From a virus: a stretch of 44,977 nt of DNA. The DNA lies in IMG/VR virus record IMGVR_UViG_3300006175_000008, positions 1 through 44,977 of that record, one strand, 5' to 3'. This document shows positions 30,212-38,009 of the stretch, piece by piece (position 1 is the first letter of the stretch; each line of letters begins with the position of its first letter). The notes beneath the pieces are model-generated. The model was not told the origin of the DNA and searched no databases. It saw only the letters and a list, made by a program, of their open reading frames with translations. The position numbers were made by a program, and so were the translations under genes.

Positions 30212-30411
30212 TTGATGATCTCCTTGAACTGTCGGTCGTAGTCGACCTGCATGCCGTGCTGGGTGGCGAAGACGCTCCACTGCCTGAAGGCCATCTCGAT
30301 GTCACCAGCGATGTTGGCCGCCAGGTCGAGCAGAGGGCAGATGGCCGCCCAGCGGTTGTGCCGCTTGGGGTACAGGCGGATGATCTCGTATTCGGTCTCT
30401 TCGTCACCCAT
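30208..30411 (-). CDS. Hypothetical protein, 67 aa
   Basis: ATG 30411 follows a GAAGAGG-type site and ends in the GTGA overlap with the next gene. Arg/Trp-containing helix (RHNRWAAICPLLDLAANIAGDIEMAF). No family recognised. Confidence 0.65.
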   Translation of the reverse strand: MGDEETEYEIIRLYPKRHNRWAAICPLLDLAANIAGDIEMAFRQWSVFATQHGMQVDYDRQFKEIIK

Positions 30412-30423
30412 GACGGCCTCTTC

Positions 30424-30774
30424 TCAGTGGTTGGGCAGTTCGGAGTCGTACATCGGAGTGGCCGGGGAGCCGTTGTCACCCCGAGTGATGCCGGTGTGGA
30501 CGATCGTGGTCGACTCCCAAGCGGGAGACTGAGTGGCGTCGATGTGGCGAGTGTCACCCGTGGAGGTGGACTCCATGTGCGGCAGCTCCCAGCAGTCCTC
30601 AGTCTGACCCACGCTGGCCCACATGCCCTGGCGGTTGTGGTCGCTGAAGGAGCCGGAGAGGTTGCCTTCGTACTGGTAGCCGCTAGAGGGGCCGTTGCCC
30701 TCAGCCTGCCAGGTGGTGGAGCTATGGCTGTCGCCCGCTCCACCAGTGCTGGCGTCGGGGTACATTCCGGTCAT
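30424..30774 (-). CDS. Hypothetical protein, 116 aa
   Basis: Start at MTGMYPDASTGGAG, ATG 30774 overlapping the previous stop (ATGA). Ser/Thr/Gly/His-rich, low hydrophobicity, likely disordered or surface-exposed. No family recognised. Confidence 0.6.
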   Translation of the reverse strand: MTGMYPDASTGGAGDSHSSTTWQAEGNGPSSGYQYEGNLSGSFSDHNRQGMWASVGQTEDCWELPHMESTSTGDTRHIDATQSPAWESTTIVHTGITRGDNGSPATPMYDSELPNH

Positions 30775-30911
30775 CAGTTCTCCTTGGTGGTCTTGGCGAC
30801 GACCTTCGGGGGAGTCGCCCTCTTCGGCGTGTGGCAGAAGCTGCACACGTCACCGTCCAGCCAGGTCGGCTCCTTGCCGATCAGCTTGGCGTACTGGCAG
30901 TCATGGATCAT
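30774..30911 (-). CDS. Small zinc-knuckle protein, 45 aa
   Basis: Overlap at both ends (TGATG with the portal stop; ATGA with the next gene). The product MIHDCQYAKLIGKEPTWLDG... holds CSFCHTP at residues 23-29 plus an early H3/C5, so a zinc site is possible; the C-terminus is Lys-rich. It is the only Cys-knuckle protein in the late operon. Confidence 0.65.
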   Translation of the reverse strand: MIHDCQYAKLIGKEPTWLDGDVCSFCHTPKRATPPKVVAKTTKEN

Positions 30912-32725
30912 CAGATCGCTACGTTCCTTCGGGTTCGGACGTTCATCTGTGCCTGGCCTCCGGAGCGCAGCGAGGTGAGAAGCTGCATCATGTCGGGCGG
31001 TGCTCCGCCCGCTCCGGGAGGCATGCCTCCTCCAGGGCCTGGAGGGGCCCCAGGAGGGCCTTGGGGGGCGCCCTGGGGTGGTTGCCCAGGGGCAGGCTGT
31101 CCGGCCCCCTGAGGGGCCTCCGGAGGCTTGAATGCGGCAAGCACCGCTTCATGGACCGGACGGCCCTTCTCGCGAAGATCCATCACCTTCGCAAGCTTGG
31201 CAAGCAGCTCCTGGGGATCCTGGCCCTGGAGGGCCAGGGCCCCTACCGACTGCATCATCTGCTGGACGCCAGCCTTCATCGCGTCTTCGAACTCTTCGTT
31301 GTCCACCTGCTGTTGCATCTGGACAACGTCGATCTCCATGGGCAGGTTGCGCATCACGAAGTCGCGGGAGATCAGCTTGTCGCTGCGGAGTTGAAGCATG
31401 CCGACGATGGCGCGGGCCGGATCTTGACCGGCCGCGAATCCGTAGGTGACATCGACCGTGTCATTCCCGTCGATGTCCTTGGACGGGATGTAGGTCTCCT
31501 CAAAGGGAGTGCCCTGCACTACGCCACGGATGGTCTTCTTGGTGTTGCCCCACAGCTTCTCGTCCATGCAGAAGGCGAACTCGATGGCCCGCTTCAGCGC
31601 CTGGCCAATGACCTGCTGTCCGGCGGTGATCTGAGAGTCGAAGCCCCCCATGAGGGCTTCGACACCCTTGCCGGTGATGATGGATGCCTGGAGGTTTCCA
31701 GTGCGCGCCTGAGGCTGGCGGGTGGCCAGCCTCAGCTCCTGCTCCAGGATCTGGGACTCCTGCATGGCGAACTGGGGCAGGTCCACACCGACTCGCTTGA
31801 TCTTCTCCGGACTGTCGGTCCGGAGAATGGCATCCGATCCGAACACCATGTTCTGTACGTCGCGGGGAATGGCGAGCGGGGCACGAACCGACTTCTCGGC
31901 CGCTTCGAGGCCGAGCATCGCCATGCGGCTCTTGGCCAGGTAGACCCAGATGGCGTCATCGAAAGCGCCACGGACCTGCCGGTCGAACGACGGGCGGCAG
32001 GCGATGGAGATCATGAGCTTGCCCATGGGGTTGGGCATCTCGTCCACCCAGGTGTTCGAGTGGTCCGGCAGGTACATGTAGATGCGGTCGGCATCGATGT
32101 ACTTGGCGATCTCGATCTCACGCTCGGCCCAGGACTGGTCGATCATCTCGCCGTACTGGTTGGTGCGCTTGAGGTGGGCCAGCAAGTGGGGGTACTTGGC
32201 CACCAGATGGATGGCCTCTTCCCGCCAGATCTTCGTAAAGCTGCGAAGCTCCCCGAACATGCCCATCTCCGGGTAGCAACCCTGTGGATGCTCCACCCGA
32301 ATGATGGGGGTCTGAGTGGTGAAGTCCGGCTCCACCGAGTAGATGGCCATGCCGAACGTGTGGTAGTGATCGCAGAACTTGACCTGCTCTCCGGCCGCTA
32401 GGCGACTGGAGAGGACGTAGTGCGCTGCGATCTTCGTGCGACGGGAGGAGAACTTCTTGCTTCGCTCCGAGACCTGAAGGCTGTTCGAGCAGTTGATGGC
32501 GGGCATCTGGCCCATGACCTCGGACACGTCGCGAGCGACGGCGTCGATCATGTTGGCTACCACCGGGCGGGGCCATGCTTCAGGCATGGCCCCGGGGATC
32601 ACGGTGTCGACCTGGCCGGTGCGAATGTCGTGGACGTCCCGATGTCGCTGGTCCCGCTCACGCGCTGCATCCCGCAGCGCGTCAACCTTTCTGTGGATCC
32701 GGTCGTATTCGAGGTCCACGGCCAC
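30911..32725 (-). CDS. Portal protein, 604 aa
   Basis: Directly follows terminase and lysis genes. The body carries the portal-like wing/stem layout: WPRPVVANMIDAVARDVSEVMGQMP near the N-terminus, the long stem helix region with SQITAGQQVIGQALKRAIEFAF (~400-420), and a C-terminal Pro/Gly/Gln low-complexity tail (QGAPQGPPGAPPGPGGGMPP). Size suits the portals of short-tailed phages. It forms the dodecameric ring at the packaging vertex. Confidence 0.85.
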   Translation of the reverse strand: MAVDLEYDRIHRKVDALRDAARERDQRHRDVHDIRTGQVDTVIPGAMPEAWPRPVVANMIDAVARDVSEVMGQMPAINCSNSLQVSERSKKFSSRRTKIAAHYVLSSRLAAGEQVKFCDHYHTFGMAIYSVEPDFTTQTPIIRVEHPQGCYPEMGMFGELRSFTKIWREEAIHLVAKYPHLLAHLKRTNQYGEMIDQSWAEREIEIAKYIDADRIYMYLPDHSNTWVDEMPNPMGKLMISIACRPSFDRQVRGAFDDAIWVYLAKSRMAMLGLEAAEKSVRAPLAIPRDVQNMVFGSDAILRTDSPEKIKRVGVDLPQFAMQESQILEQELRLATRQPQARTGNLQASIITGKGVEALMGGFDSQITAGQQVIGQALKRAIEFAFCMDEKLWGNTKKTIRGVVQGTPFEETYIPSKDIDGNDTVDVTYGFAAGQDPARAIVGMLQLRSDKLISRDFVMRNLPMEIDVVQMQQQVDNEEFEDAMKAGVQQMMQSVGALALQGQDPQELLAKLAKVMDLREKGRPVHEAVLAAFKPPEAPQGAGQPAPGQPPQGAPQGPPGAPPGPGGGMPPGAGGAPPDMMQLLTSLRSGGQAQMNVRTRRNVAI

Positions 32726-32728
32726 TCC

Positions 32729-33472
32729 TTACTTGCCGAAGAAGGACTTCAGGAGACCTCGAGTCTGGGCCACCTGGTACTGAACGTCAGCGTCACCGGG
32801 GGCGTCGCCAGAGTCGAGGAGAACGCCGAGCCAGAACATCTGATCCTTGATGAGGGTCAGCCGCTCCTCTTCGACGGCCTGCTTGACGATGGCCTTCAGT
32901 TCGTCGGGAGTCATGTCGAGTACATCCTTCTGGGAAGGCGCGCCACCCTGGGCGCGCCGTACGATCTCGGGGAAGACGGTGTCGTGGAACTGTGCGCGTC
33001 GCGCGTCACCAGGGCAGGCGGTTCCGCCGCCTGACCACTCGGGGAACATGGAGTGGAAGCCGTAGCCAGGGTCGGTCCAGGACTGGCAGACCCGAAGCGG
33101 GATGCCGTGGGTCTTGTTGAGCCAGACCCCGAGGTTGATGATCGCTTCGATCTGCTGCGGGGTCCACGGGTCGGTGTGGTCCAGGTTGGACGCCGATTCC
33201 AGTGAAATTGCACCGGTGCCATCGGCTCGCCGGTTGGCGCTGTAGTTGGCGTCTGCTCGGGTCTGCGTGCCGATGAACTGACCAAGGTCCCCGTCGTACG
33301 CCACGCCAAAGTGGGACTCAAGGTTGGTGCTGTCTCGCCAGTACTCGTAGATCCGCTGCACCGTCCACGGTGCGGCGATGGAGTGCAGGATGAACTGAGT
33401 GGGGACGATGGCGGGCTGAGAGTCACTCTCCGGCTGTAGTTCCATCTTCCGTGCGCCCGGATACCAGGCCAT
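32729..33472 (-). CDS. Endolysin, N-acetylmuramoyl-L-alanine amidase (Amidase_2), 247 aa
   Basis: Zinc ligands H30 (FILHS), H140 (GYGFHSMF) and C153 (ACPGDARRA), with E92 (LESAS), match the T7-lysozyme-type amidase domain. It cleaves between muramic acid and L-Ala. The start MAWYPGARKMEL is the usual beginning of this actinophage family. The C-terminal 70 residues are helical (ELKAIVKQAVEEERLTLIKDQ) without a recognised wall-binding domain. The gene overlaps the DUF1003 gene by 50 bp. Confidence 0.88.
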   Translation of the reverse strand: MAWYPGARKMELQPESDSQPAIVPTQFILHSIAAPWTVQRIYEYWRDSTNLESHFGVAYDGDLGQFIGTQTRADANYSANRRADGTGAISLESASNLDHTDPWTPQQIEAIINLGVWLNKTHGIPLRVCQSWTDPGYGFHSMFPEWSGGGTACPGDARRAQFHDTVFPEIVRRAQGGAPSQKDVLDMTPDELKAIVKQAVEEERLTLIKDQMFWLGVLLDSGDAPGDADVQYQVAQTRGLLKSFFGK

Positions 33473-33788
33473 CTATCTTCTCCTTCATCTGGACCAGAAG
33501 GTTGTAGGAGTCCTGGTCGAGCTTGAGGTCTGCGTGTAGCGTGCTGCGGTCTTGGGCCGCAGCACGGTTCTGGGACATCATGATGATCGGGGCCGTGAAG
33601 GCCGCCTGGGCGCTCATGACCAGATTGGCCAGGATGAACGGGTAGGGATCCCAGCGCCAGGACCACGAGAGGATCAGGTTCGCCGAGAACCACACGATCA
33701 GGAAGAGCGCCTGGAGTAGCACGAACTTCCAGGAACCCATGATCCGAGCGAGCCCGTCGGATGCCCGCTCGCTCAGTGAGACCACCAT
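33423..33788 (-). CDS. DUF1003 two-helix membrane protein, 121 aa
   Basis: Two membrane helices (FVLLQALFLIVWFSANLIL and ILANLVMSAQAAFTAPIIMM) followed by SQNRAAAQDR and a short coiled coil are the DUF1003 signature. Host DUF1003 proteins are of unknown function. Between terminase and the amidase, it could be a second holin or membrane-remodelling lysis factor; this is inferred from position. It overlaps both neighbours. Confidence 0.8.
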   Translation of the reverse strand: MVVSLSERASDGLARIMGSWKFVLLQALFLIVWFSANLILSWSWRWDPYPFILANLVMSAQAAFTAPIIMMSQNRAAAQDRSTLHADLKLDQDSYNLLVQMKEKIDGLVSGRTEDGTTAGE

Positions 33789-35701
33789 GTCTGCACCCCC
33801 TCGTTGATCGCGTTCTGGCTGTAGTGGTCCAGGTCGATGACGACCTGCTTGTTCAGGTCCCGCTCACTGGCGAACGGGTTGTGTATGTGCCACTCCATCG
33901 AGGAGGTCTCCTCGTTCAGCTCACGACAGCGGATCTCCGCGAACCACAGGGCCATCACGCAGTCAGTCTTGCGCTTGGTCTTACGGCCGGGCTCGTCAGG
34001 CTCCCAGGTGGTCAGCTGCTCAATGAGCGCACGAACACCCTCCGCCGACTTGTTGGGGAGGCGGACCAGGTTCCGCTTCTCCTTCCAGCCATCGAACAGC
34101 ATGGACATGGAGGCGACACCGAAGTCGGTGTCCCACTTGTTCGCCCCCGTGAAGTGCTCCTTGAGGATGCACCCGCGAGTGGCGAGGAACTGGCGGATCT
34201 CCCGGTTCTGGGTGACCATGAGGTTCATGGCGTTCTTCTCGATGCGCCACTCATTCATGCGGTACTTGACCGTCCACTCCTTGATCTTGTCGAAGATCTC
34301 GTCAGGCTTGGTCGGTGCGGTCCACACGTCCAGAACCCAGCGGATGCCGGTCCTGCGGTCCATGGCGATGACAACGGCAGCGGAGTGCCCTGTGACGGCG
34401 GGGTCGAAGCCGCCGACGATGTAGCACCCCTGCGTGCCGTTCTCACGCCCCTGGACGGTTCCACCGCCCATGGGGCCTGGCTGCCTGGCATTGTCCACAC
34501 AGCCCATCACAGCCTCTTGCGGGAAGATCGAGTCTTCGACCACCTGGGCCTGTTGGTACACCAGAGCCCAGTTCCTGGGAGACATCTGGCTGCGCCGCTT
34601 TCTAAGAGCGGCGCCATTCCACATGGGGTAGAACCCGTCCTCATCCTGCTCGACCATGTTTCGACCAGCGACAGAAACAGGGGGACGGTTGGTGCGGGGC
34701 CACAGGGTGACCCAGTCCTTGGGGTCGTCCGCGTACTCCAGTACGGCGGGCTGCGTCAGGTACGTCCAGGGGGACTCTTCGTCGTTGTAGTACTCCGGCT
34801 TGATGATCTCGCCGTAGAGGTCGACGGGGGCGAGCCTGGTGCCAATCAGCAGCATCTTGGAGCCGAACTGCGAGTTGCGGTTGTAGACCTCTCGCTGCAT
34901 CCAGTCCATCTGCTTGGCGTACTCGTGGGCGTTCTTTCCCGTGACCGTGTCGTCGAAGATCATGAGGTCACAGCGGGATCCGTAGATGTGGCCACCGATG
35001 CCGAGTGCCTGGACCGTTGGGGAGGCTTCACCGGAGTCTCGAAGCTCCGGGTTCACGTAGATGCTGTCCGCCGTCCAAGCGGCGGAGTTGGCATTGAAGC
35101 CACCATCGGGAGCGAAGTCCGTCTGAAGCCTGCGGTAGTTCGGGTTCGGGGATGCGAGGCGATCCTTGATCGCCCGCAGGAACCGCTTGGCCATCTCCTG
35201 CGTCTGGGACACGATGATCACTCGGATGTTCGGATCCTGGCAGATCCGGTACGTCACGTAGTTCACGGTGATCGTGGTGCTCTTGGCGTGCTCAGGAGGA
35301 GTGTTGATCAGGATGAAGTCGGGGTTGCCCTCGATGAACGTCTGAGCGGGATGAAGGTCCCTGGGGGGTCGACCCTCCAGGAGGTCGACCCACTGAAGGT
35401 GGTGGGTGAACAGCTCCGTATCCAGGTAGTCCTTGCAGAAGTCCTCGAACTCTGGCATCTCATCACGGGACGCAGGCATGACCTCGGACCGTGCCAGCTT
35501 GATCCTGCGGTAGGACTCCCGGAACTCCTCGTCACTTCGACGCCAGTAGCCCACCCCCTGGATGGTGACACCCAGCTCCTCGCATGCCTGCATGGTGGGC
35601 ACTCCGCTTTGGCGGAGTGCCAGGAATGCTCGCTTCTTCTGGGGAGTACTCATGTCGCTGGCGTTCTTCGCCAACGGGGTCCAGGGGTTCTTGTTAGCCA
35701 T
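33773..35701 (-). CDS. terL: Large terminase subunit (ATPase/nuclease), 642 aa
   Basis: Walker A-like TPPEHAKST (134-142) and Walker B DLMIFDD (245-251) make the packaging ATPase; GGFDPAVTGHSAAVVI (D433) starts the RNase H-like nuclease and KTDCVMAL near 585 supplies a later acidic residue. The N-terminal ~75 residues hold an HTH-like segment (TMQACEELGVTIQGVGYWRRSDEEF) followed by a basic helix, as found in small terminases. No separate small terminase gene was recognised. First gene of the late operon, reading away from the 1.1-kb non-coding region. Confidence 0.92.
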   Translation of the reverse strand: MANKNPWTPLAKNASDMSTPQKKRAFLALRQSGVPTMQACEELGVTIQGVGYWRRSDEEFRESYRRIKLARSEVMPASRDEMPEFEDFCKDYLDTELFTHHLQWVDLLEGRPPRDLHPAQTFIEGNPDFILINTPPEHAKSTTITVNYVTYRICQDPNIRVIIVSQTQEMAKRFLRAIKDRLASPNPNYRRLQTDFAPDGGFNANSAAWTADSIYVNPELRDSGEASPTVQALGIGGHIYGSRCDLMIFDDTVTGKNAHEYAKQMDWMQREVYNRNSQFGSKMLLIGTRLAPVDLYGEIIKPEYYNDEESPWTYLTQPAVLEYADDPKDWVTLWPRTNRPPVSVAGRNMVEQDEDGFYPMWNGAALRKRRSQMSPRNWALVYQQAQVVEDSIFPQEAVMGCVDNARQPGPMGGGTVQGRENGTQGCYIVGGFDPAVTGHSAAVVIAMDRRTGIRWVLDVWTAPTKPDEIFDKIKEWTVKYRMNEWRIEKNAMNLMVTQNREIRQFLATRGCILKEHFTGANKWDTDFGVASMSMLFDGWKEKRNLVRLPNKSAEGVRALIEQLTTWEPDEPGRKTKRKTDCVMALWFAEIRCRELNEETSSMEWHIHNPFASERDLNKQVVIDLDHYSQNAINEGVQTWWSH

Positions 35702-35772
35702 CGAATGCCTAAGGGTCGAGTCCTCACGAGCGTCAGCGAGTGAGGACGAGAAGAGTCCGATCTCTCGGACCT

Positions 35773-35798
35773 CAGACTAGAGCGATCGCTCTAGTCTG
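35773..35798. promoter_or_regulatory. Perfect 26-bp palindrome upstream of terminase
   Basis: CAGACTAGAGCGA and its exact complement meet at the centre of a 26-bp palindrome, 72 bp upstream of the terminase ATG. Two smaller inverted repeats (TCCTCAC/GTGAGGA and GTCCGA/TCGGAC) lie between it and the gene. It could be an operator, a terminator of divergent transcription or a packaging-recognition site. Confidence 0.5.
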
Positions 35799-35853
35799 GA
35801 TGACGGGGAAGGGATTCCCCGAAGGGGACCCGCTTCACCAGGATTCACTAGGA

Positions 35854-35879
35854 AGGGCAGCCCCCTGAAGGGCTGCCCT
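35854..35879. terminator. Hairpin upstream of terminase
   Basis: Perfect 10-bp stem AGGGCAGCCC/GGGCTGCCCT with a 6-nt loop. It lies in non-coding DNA between the divergent arms. Confidence 0.5.
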
Positions 35880-35892
35880 GTCTTCCGTACTC

Positions 35893-35957
35893 TCAAGGAT
35901 CTTAGTGTGCACTTGAGGATGCCCTTCAGGGGCATCCTCAAGGATCCTTAGTGCACT
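35893..35957. repeat. Structured repeat element, copy C
   Basis: A 13-bp stem CTTGAGGATGCCC/GGGCATCCTCAAG (35912-35924 and 35930-35942) is flanked by TCAAGGATCTTAGTG on one side and GATCCTTAGTGCACTTGG on the other. CTTGA...TCAAG-GATC and the TTAGTGCAC words are shared with copies A and B at 881-1007. The stem interior differs, so structure and flanks are conserved, not the arms. Confidence 0.6.
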
Positions 35958-36147
35958 TGGTGTACTTGGAGTGCTGTAGTTACTCTCTCCCGTCGGACCC
36001 CTTCAGGGGGTCCTAGGGAGTTGCATCCTGGTCTCCGCTCGCTCAGCGATCTCACTCGTCGGTCGCCAAGCTCCCTCCTCGTTCGCTCGCTTCGCTCGCT
36101 CACTTAAGTAACGCAGCAAACAGGGCCTGTTTGTTCCCGTTTCGCAG

Positions 36148-36163
36148 TGTGATCTGCGTCACA
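36148..36163. promoter_or_regulatory. Crp/FNR-family binding site candidate
   Basis: TGTGA-TCTGCG-TCACA matches TGTGA-N6-TCACA exactly, the consensus of Crp in enteric bacteria and close to the Crp site of actinobacteria. It sits in the divergent non-coding region and could tie phage late or right-arm transcription to host cAMP status. A chance match is possible. Confidence 0.45.
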
Positions 36164-36385
36164 TTATTTACAGCCCAGTAACCCCAAGGGTTGTTGGTAC
36201 CCAGTCCTACCAAGAAACTACTGTGTGTGCATCTCCTGTTACGCTACTCAGAGTGACCACTAGTTACAGAGTTAGTATGCAACATATTTGGTGGGACTCA
36301 CCCCACCCCACGGAGGCGGAGTTTAAATGCCCCGGGTTCGGTGACCAGACCGAGCAGGTCAGGACCGTGACAGGCACACATCAGC

Positions 36386-36512
36386 TGAACGTGTTCAACA
36401 CCCGACCATGATCCATCTGAACGCGTTCAGGGCAGGCTGGCCAGCGAGGTGATGTGCATACCCATGCATGCGCACGCATGTACATACATGTGGCGATAGT
36501 TCAACGTTGAAC
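36386..36512. promoter_or_regulatory. Three GAAC/GTTC palindromes, operator-like cluster
   Basis: TGAACGTGTTCA (36386-36397), CTGAACGCGTTCAG (36417-36430, perfect) and GTTCAACGTTGAAC (36499-36512, perfect). The first two centres are 32 bp apart, about three helical turns. A dimeric repressor binding on one face would fit. The two-base spacer differs from the LexA box. Confidence 0.5.
36463..36492. repeat. 30-bp perfect pyrimidine-purine alternation
   Basis: From 36463 to 36492 every dinucleotide step alternates pyrimidine then purine (CATGCATGCGCACGCATG followed by TACATACATGTG). Such tracts can adopt Z-DNA under negative supercoiling. It also contains nested CATG palindromes. Confidence 0.8.
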
Positions 36513-36638
36513 AGTTGAGTGTGTCAACCATCTCGAAGCAGATGGTTGCATGTGCAAGGAAGTGGGCGATAGTCCACCCACTACACCCGTAGTGGTTCTC
36601 ACCGGCATACTCAGTCCACCGGCATATCCCTGCACGCT

Positions 36639-36658
36639 CACACACGTACACGCGCGTG
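36639..36658. repeat. 20-bp pyrimidine-purine alternation
   Basis: CACACACGTACACGCGCGTG alternates pyrimidine and purine throughout, the second such tract in this region. Confidence 0.75.
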
Positions 36659-36810
36659 AGCCATACCCACAGGGCATTCCTTAATGGAAATGATTGCCAA
36701 TAGACGCCACTCTATAACGCTTCGATAACGGGAGGAGACCAGGGCTTGACGGCCCTGGTCTCTACGGGCAGAGTCGAACCCGTCAGCAAGCACCGACCGA
36801 GGGAGACACC

Positions 36811-37320
36811 GTGAAGCACTGCACCAAGCACACGCACAGCGACCAGAGGTTCGAGGGGCTGAGCGAGGACCACTTGGAGGCCATCTGCCTGCACTGCGAC
36901 CACTGCGAGCTGTGCGACGGAGAGAGCGACCCCGCCAGCCACGCGCACGGCAAGTGCGTCAGCGTCAAGATCCGCATCACCCACGAGGCACCCAAGGCCA
37001 AGACCTGCGCCAACCCTTCGTGTGACAGCGTGGCCCTCGGCTGGAACGCCCTGGTGAACGACGCTGGCGAGACCATCACCGTCGAGGTGTGCGAGAGCTG
37101 CTCATACCGCTGGACCGCCTGCCTCGGCGTGTGGCCGGTCGGCGATGAGGAGTGCGACTGTGACACTGAGGTGGACGAGCGCCCCGAGACCGGTGCCTTC
37201 AGGGTCGCCCAGCTCTCTGGCTGGGCGATGATCCACAAGGGTGACTACTACGGTCAGTACATGGGTGGCTCCGAGGCTGGCGCCCGTGCCCACATGAGGA
37301 ACCTGCGTCAGCATGGCTGA
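36811..37320 (+). CDS. Cys/His-rich multi-zinc-knuckle protein, 169 aa
   Basis: GTG 36811 follows GAGGGAGACACC. Fourteen or so cysteines are arranged in pairs: HCDHCELC at ~27-34, CANPSC ~66-71, CESCSY ~93-96, and CDCDTE ~119. At least two zinc sites are likely. The last 45 residues form a soluble domain (FRVAQLSGWAMIHKGDYYGQYMGG). First gene of the right arm, so an early regulator is possible, but no family is recognised. Confidence 0.75.
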   Translation: MKHCTKHTHSDQRFEGLSEDHLEAICLHCDHCELCDGESDPASHAHGKCVSVKIRITHEAPKAKTCANPSCDSVALGWNALVNDAGETITVEVCESCSYRWTACLGVWPVGDEECDCDTEVDERPETGAFRVAQLSGWAMIHKGDYYGQYMGGSEAGARAHMRNLRQHG

Positions 37321-37597
37321 GCGTGACTGGCGGCCGATGACGGCCGCCCACTGGATGGGCGACCACTGGGTACTCATCTGGGAGGGTGACTACCTGGGAA
37401 CCTCCAAGGTCACCGCCAGGGCTAGCGCCCACGCCACCCTGAACACCAGGGCCAGACGTGCGGGCCTGAGGCAGGCTGTCGCCCGTGGTGAGATGACTCC
37501 GGCACGCCAGGACCGCAATGAGGTCCTGAAAGGTCACTGGGATCGCGCCGACAGGGCCTTCGCCGCACACGAGAGAGTCCTGAAGGAGGGTCGCTAA
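37313..37597 (+). CDS. Hypothetical basic protein, 94 aa
   Basis: ATG 37313 overlaps the preceding gene by 8 bp. N-terminal WRPMTAAHWMGDHWVLIWEGDYLG resembles the C-terminal WAMIHKGDYYGQYMGGSEAGARAH part of its neighbour, suggesting a shared small domain; the C-terminal half is Arg/Ala-rich and helical. Followed by a strong terminator. Confidence 0.7.
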   Translation: MAERDWRPMTAAHWMGDHWVLIWEGDYLGTSKVTARASAHATLNTRARRAGLRQAVARGEMTPARQDRNEVLKGHWDRADRAFAAHERVLKEGR

Positions 37598-37598
37598 G

Positions 37599-37626
37599 AG
37601 AAGCCACCGCTACGGCGGTGGCTTCT
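37599..37626 (+). terminator. Terminator after first right-arm operon
   Basis: Perfect 12-bp stem AGAAGCCACCGC-TACG-GCGGTGGCTTCT followed by TCATT, three bases past the stop at 37597. A strong rho-independent terminator by structure. Confidence 0.85.
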
Positions 37627-38009
37627 TCATTCCCTGATGGTTGCAAAGTACAACCAGATAGAGTGAAGCCCTACAGAGCCCCTGGGGCAGCCTCCCAGTA
37701 CTCCCCCGGACCAATCCCCCAGGGATGGGGGTGCAAGCCCTTCTAGGCCCCTTGCAGGCCCGGGAAGAGGCATCCTCCCCATACGCGTACACGTGAGGGT
37801 CGGCCCCAGGGCGGGCCGACGACCGTTATCACCCCGTTACCCTGGCGTGCTGGTTACGTGACCCACTCGGCTGTAGTGTTCTGGTTGTCGGAAGCGAGAG
37901 ACACACCGACGAGAACGGCAAGACACCTGATCATTCGACTAGGTGAGTGGGAGCTGGACCGCACTCTGTGCCTAAAACAGGCGCTCACTCACTCAAGTCA
38001 CAAGGGGTC
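37627..38009. other. Non-coding stretch between right-arm operons
   Basis: No supported gene. It holds a TGGTTG/CAACCA hairpin (~37636-37654), C/G-rich low-complexity runs around 37670-37745 and no clear coding signal. It ends at the strong promoter at 38010. Earlier weak promoter-like words near 37850-37880 do not have both boxes at proper spacing. Confidence 0.5.

Larger units (their letters stand above)
35702..36810. other. Non-coding divergent region (1.1 kb)
   Basis: No supported gene. It contains a 26-bp palindrome, a hairpin, repeat copy C, direct TTCGCTCGC repeats (~36082-36105), an AAACAGG/CCTGTTT repeat (~36117-36131), a Crp-like box, three GAAC/GTTC palindromes, two alternating pyrimidine-purine tracts, duplicated GGCGATAGT and ACCGGCATA words and a GACCAGGGC/GCCCTGGTC hairpin (~36740-36761). 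It lies between oppositely oriented gene blocks, so it should hold both promoters and may be the replication origin or packaging region. Confidence 0.6.

Noticed and set aside
33761-35743. Plus-strand open frame of 660 codons
   Set aside because: It covers the antisense of the large terminase, which has clear Walker and nuclease motifs on the minus strand.
36223-36411. 62-codon plus-strand open frame in the non-coding region
   Set aside because: No good ribosome site, no coupled neighbours, and it overlaps the operator-like palindromes.
36386-36430. LexA (SOS) boxes
   Set aside because: LexA sites need GAAC-N4-GTTC; these have GAAC-N2-GTTC.
36750-36790. GGTTCGACTC on the minus strand (T-arm-like)
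   Set aside because: The flanks do not form a 5-bp T stem or an acceptor; only a CGGG/CCCG pairing is seen.
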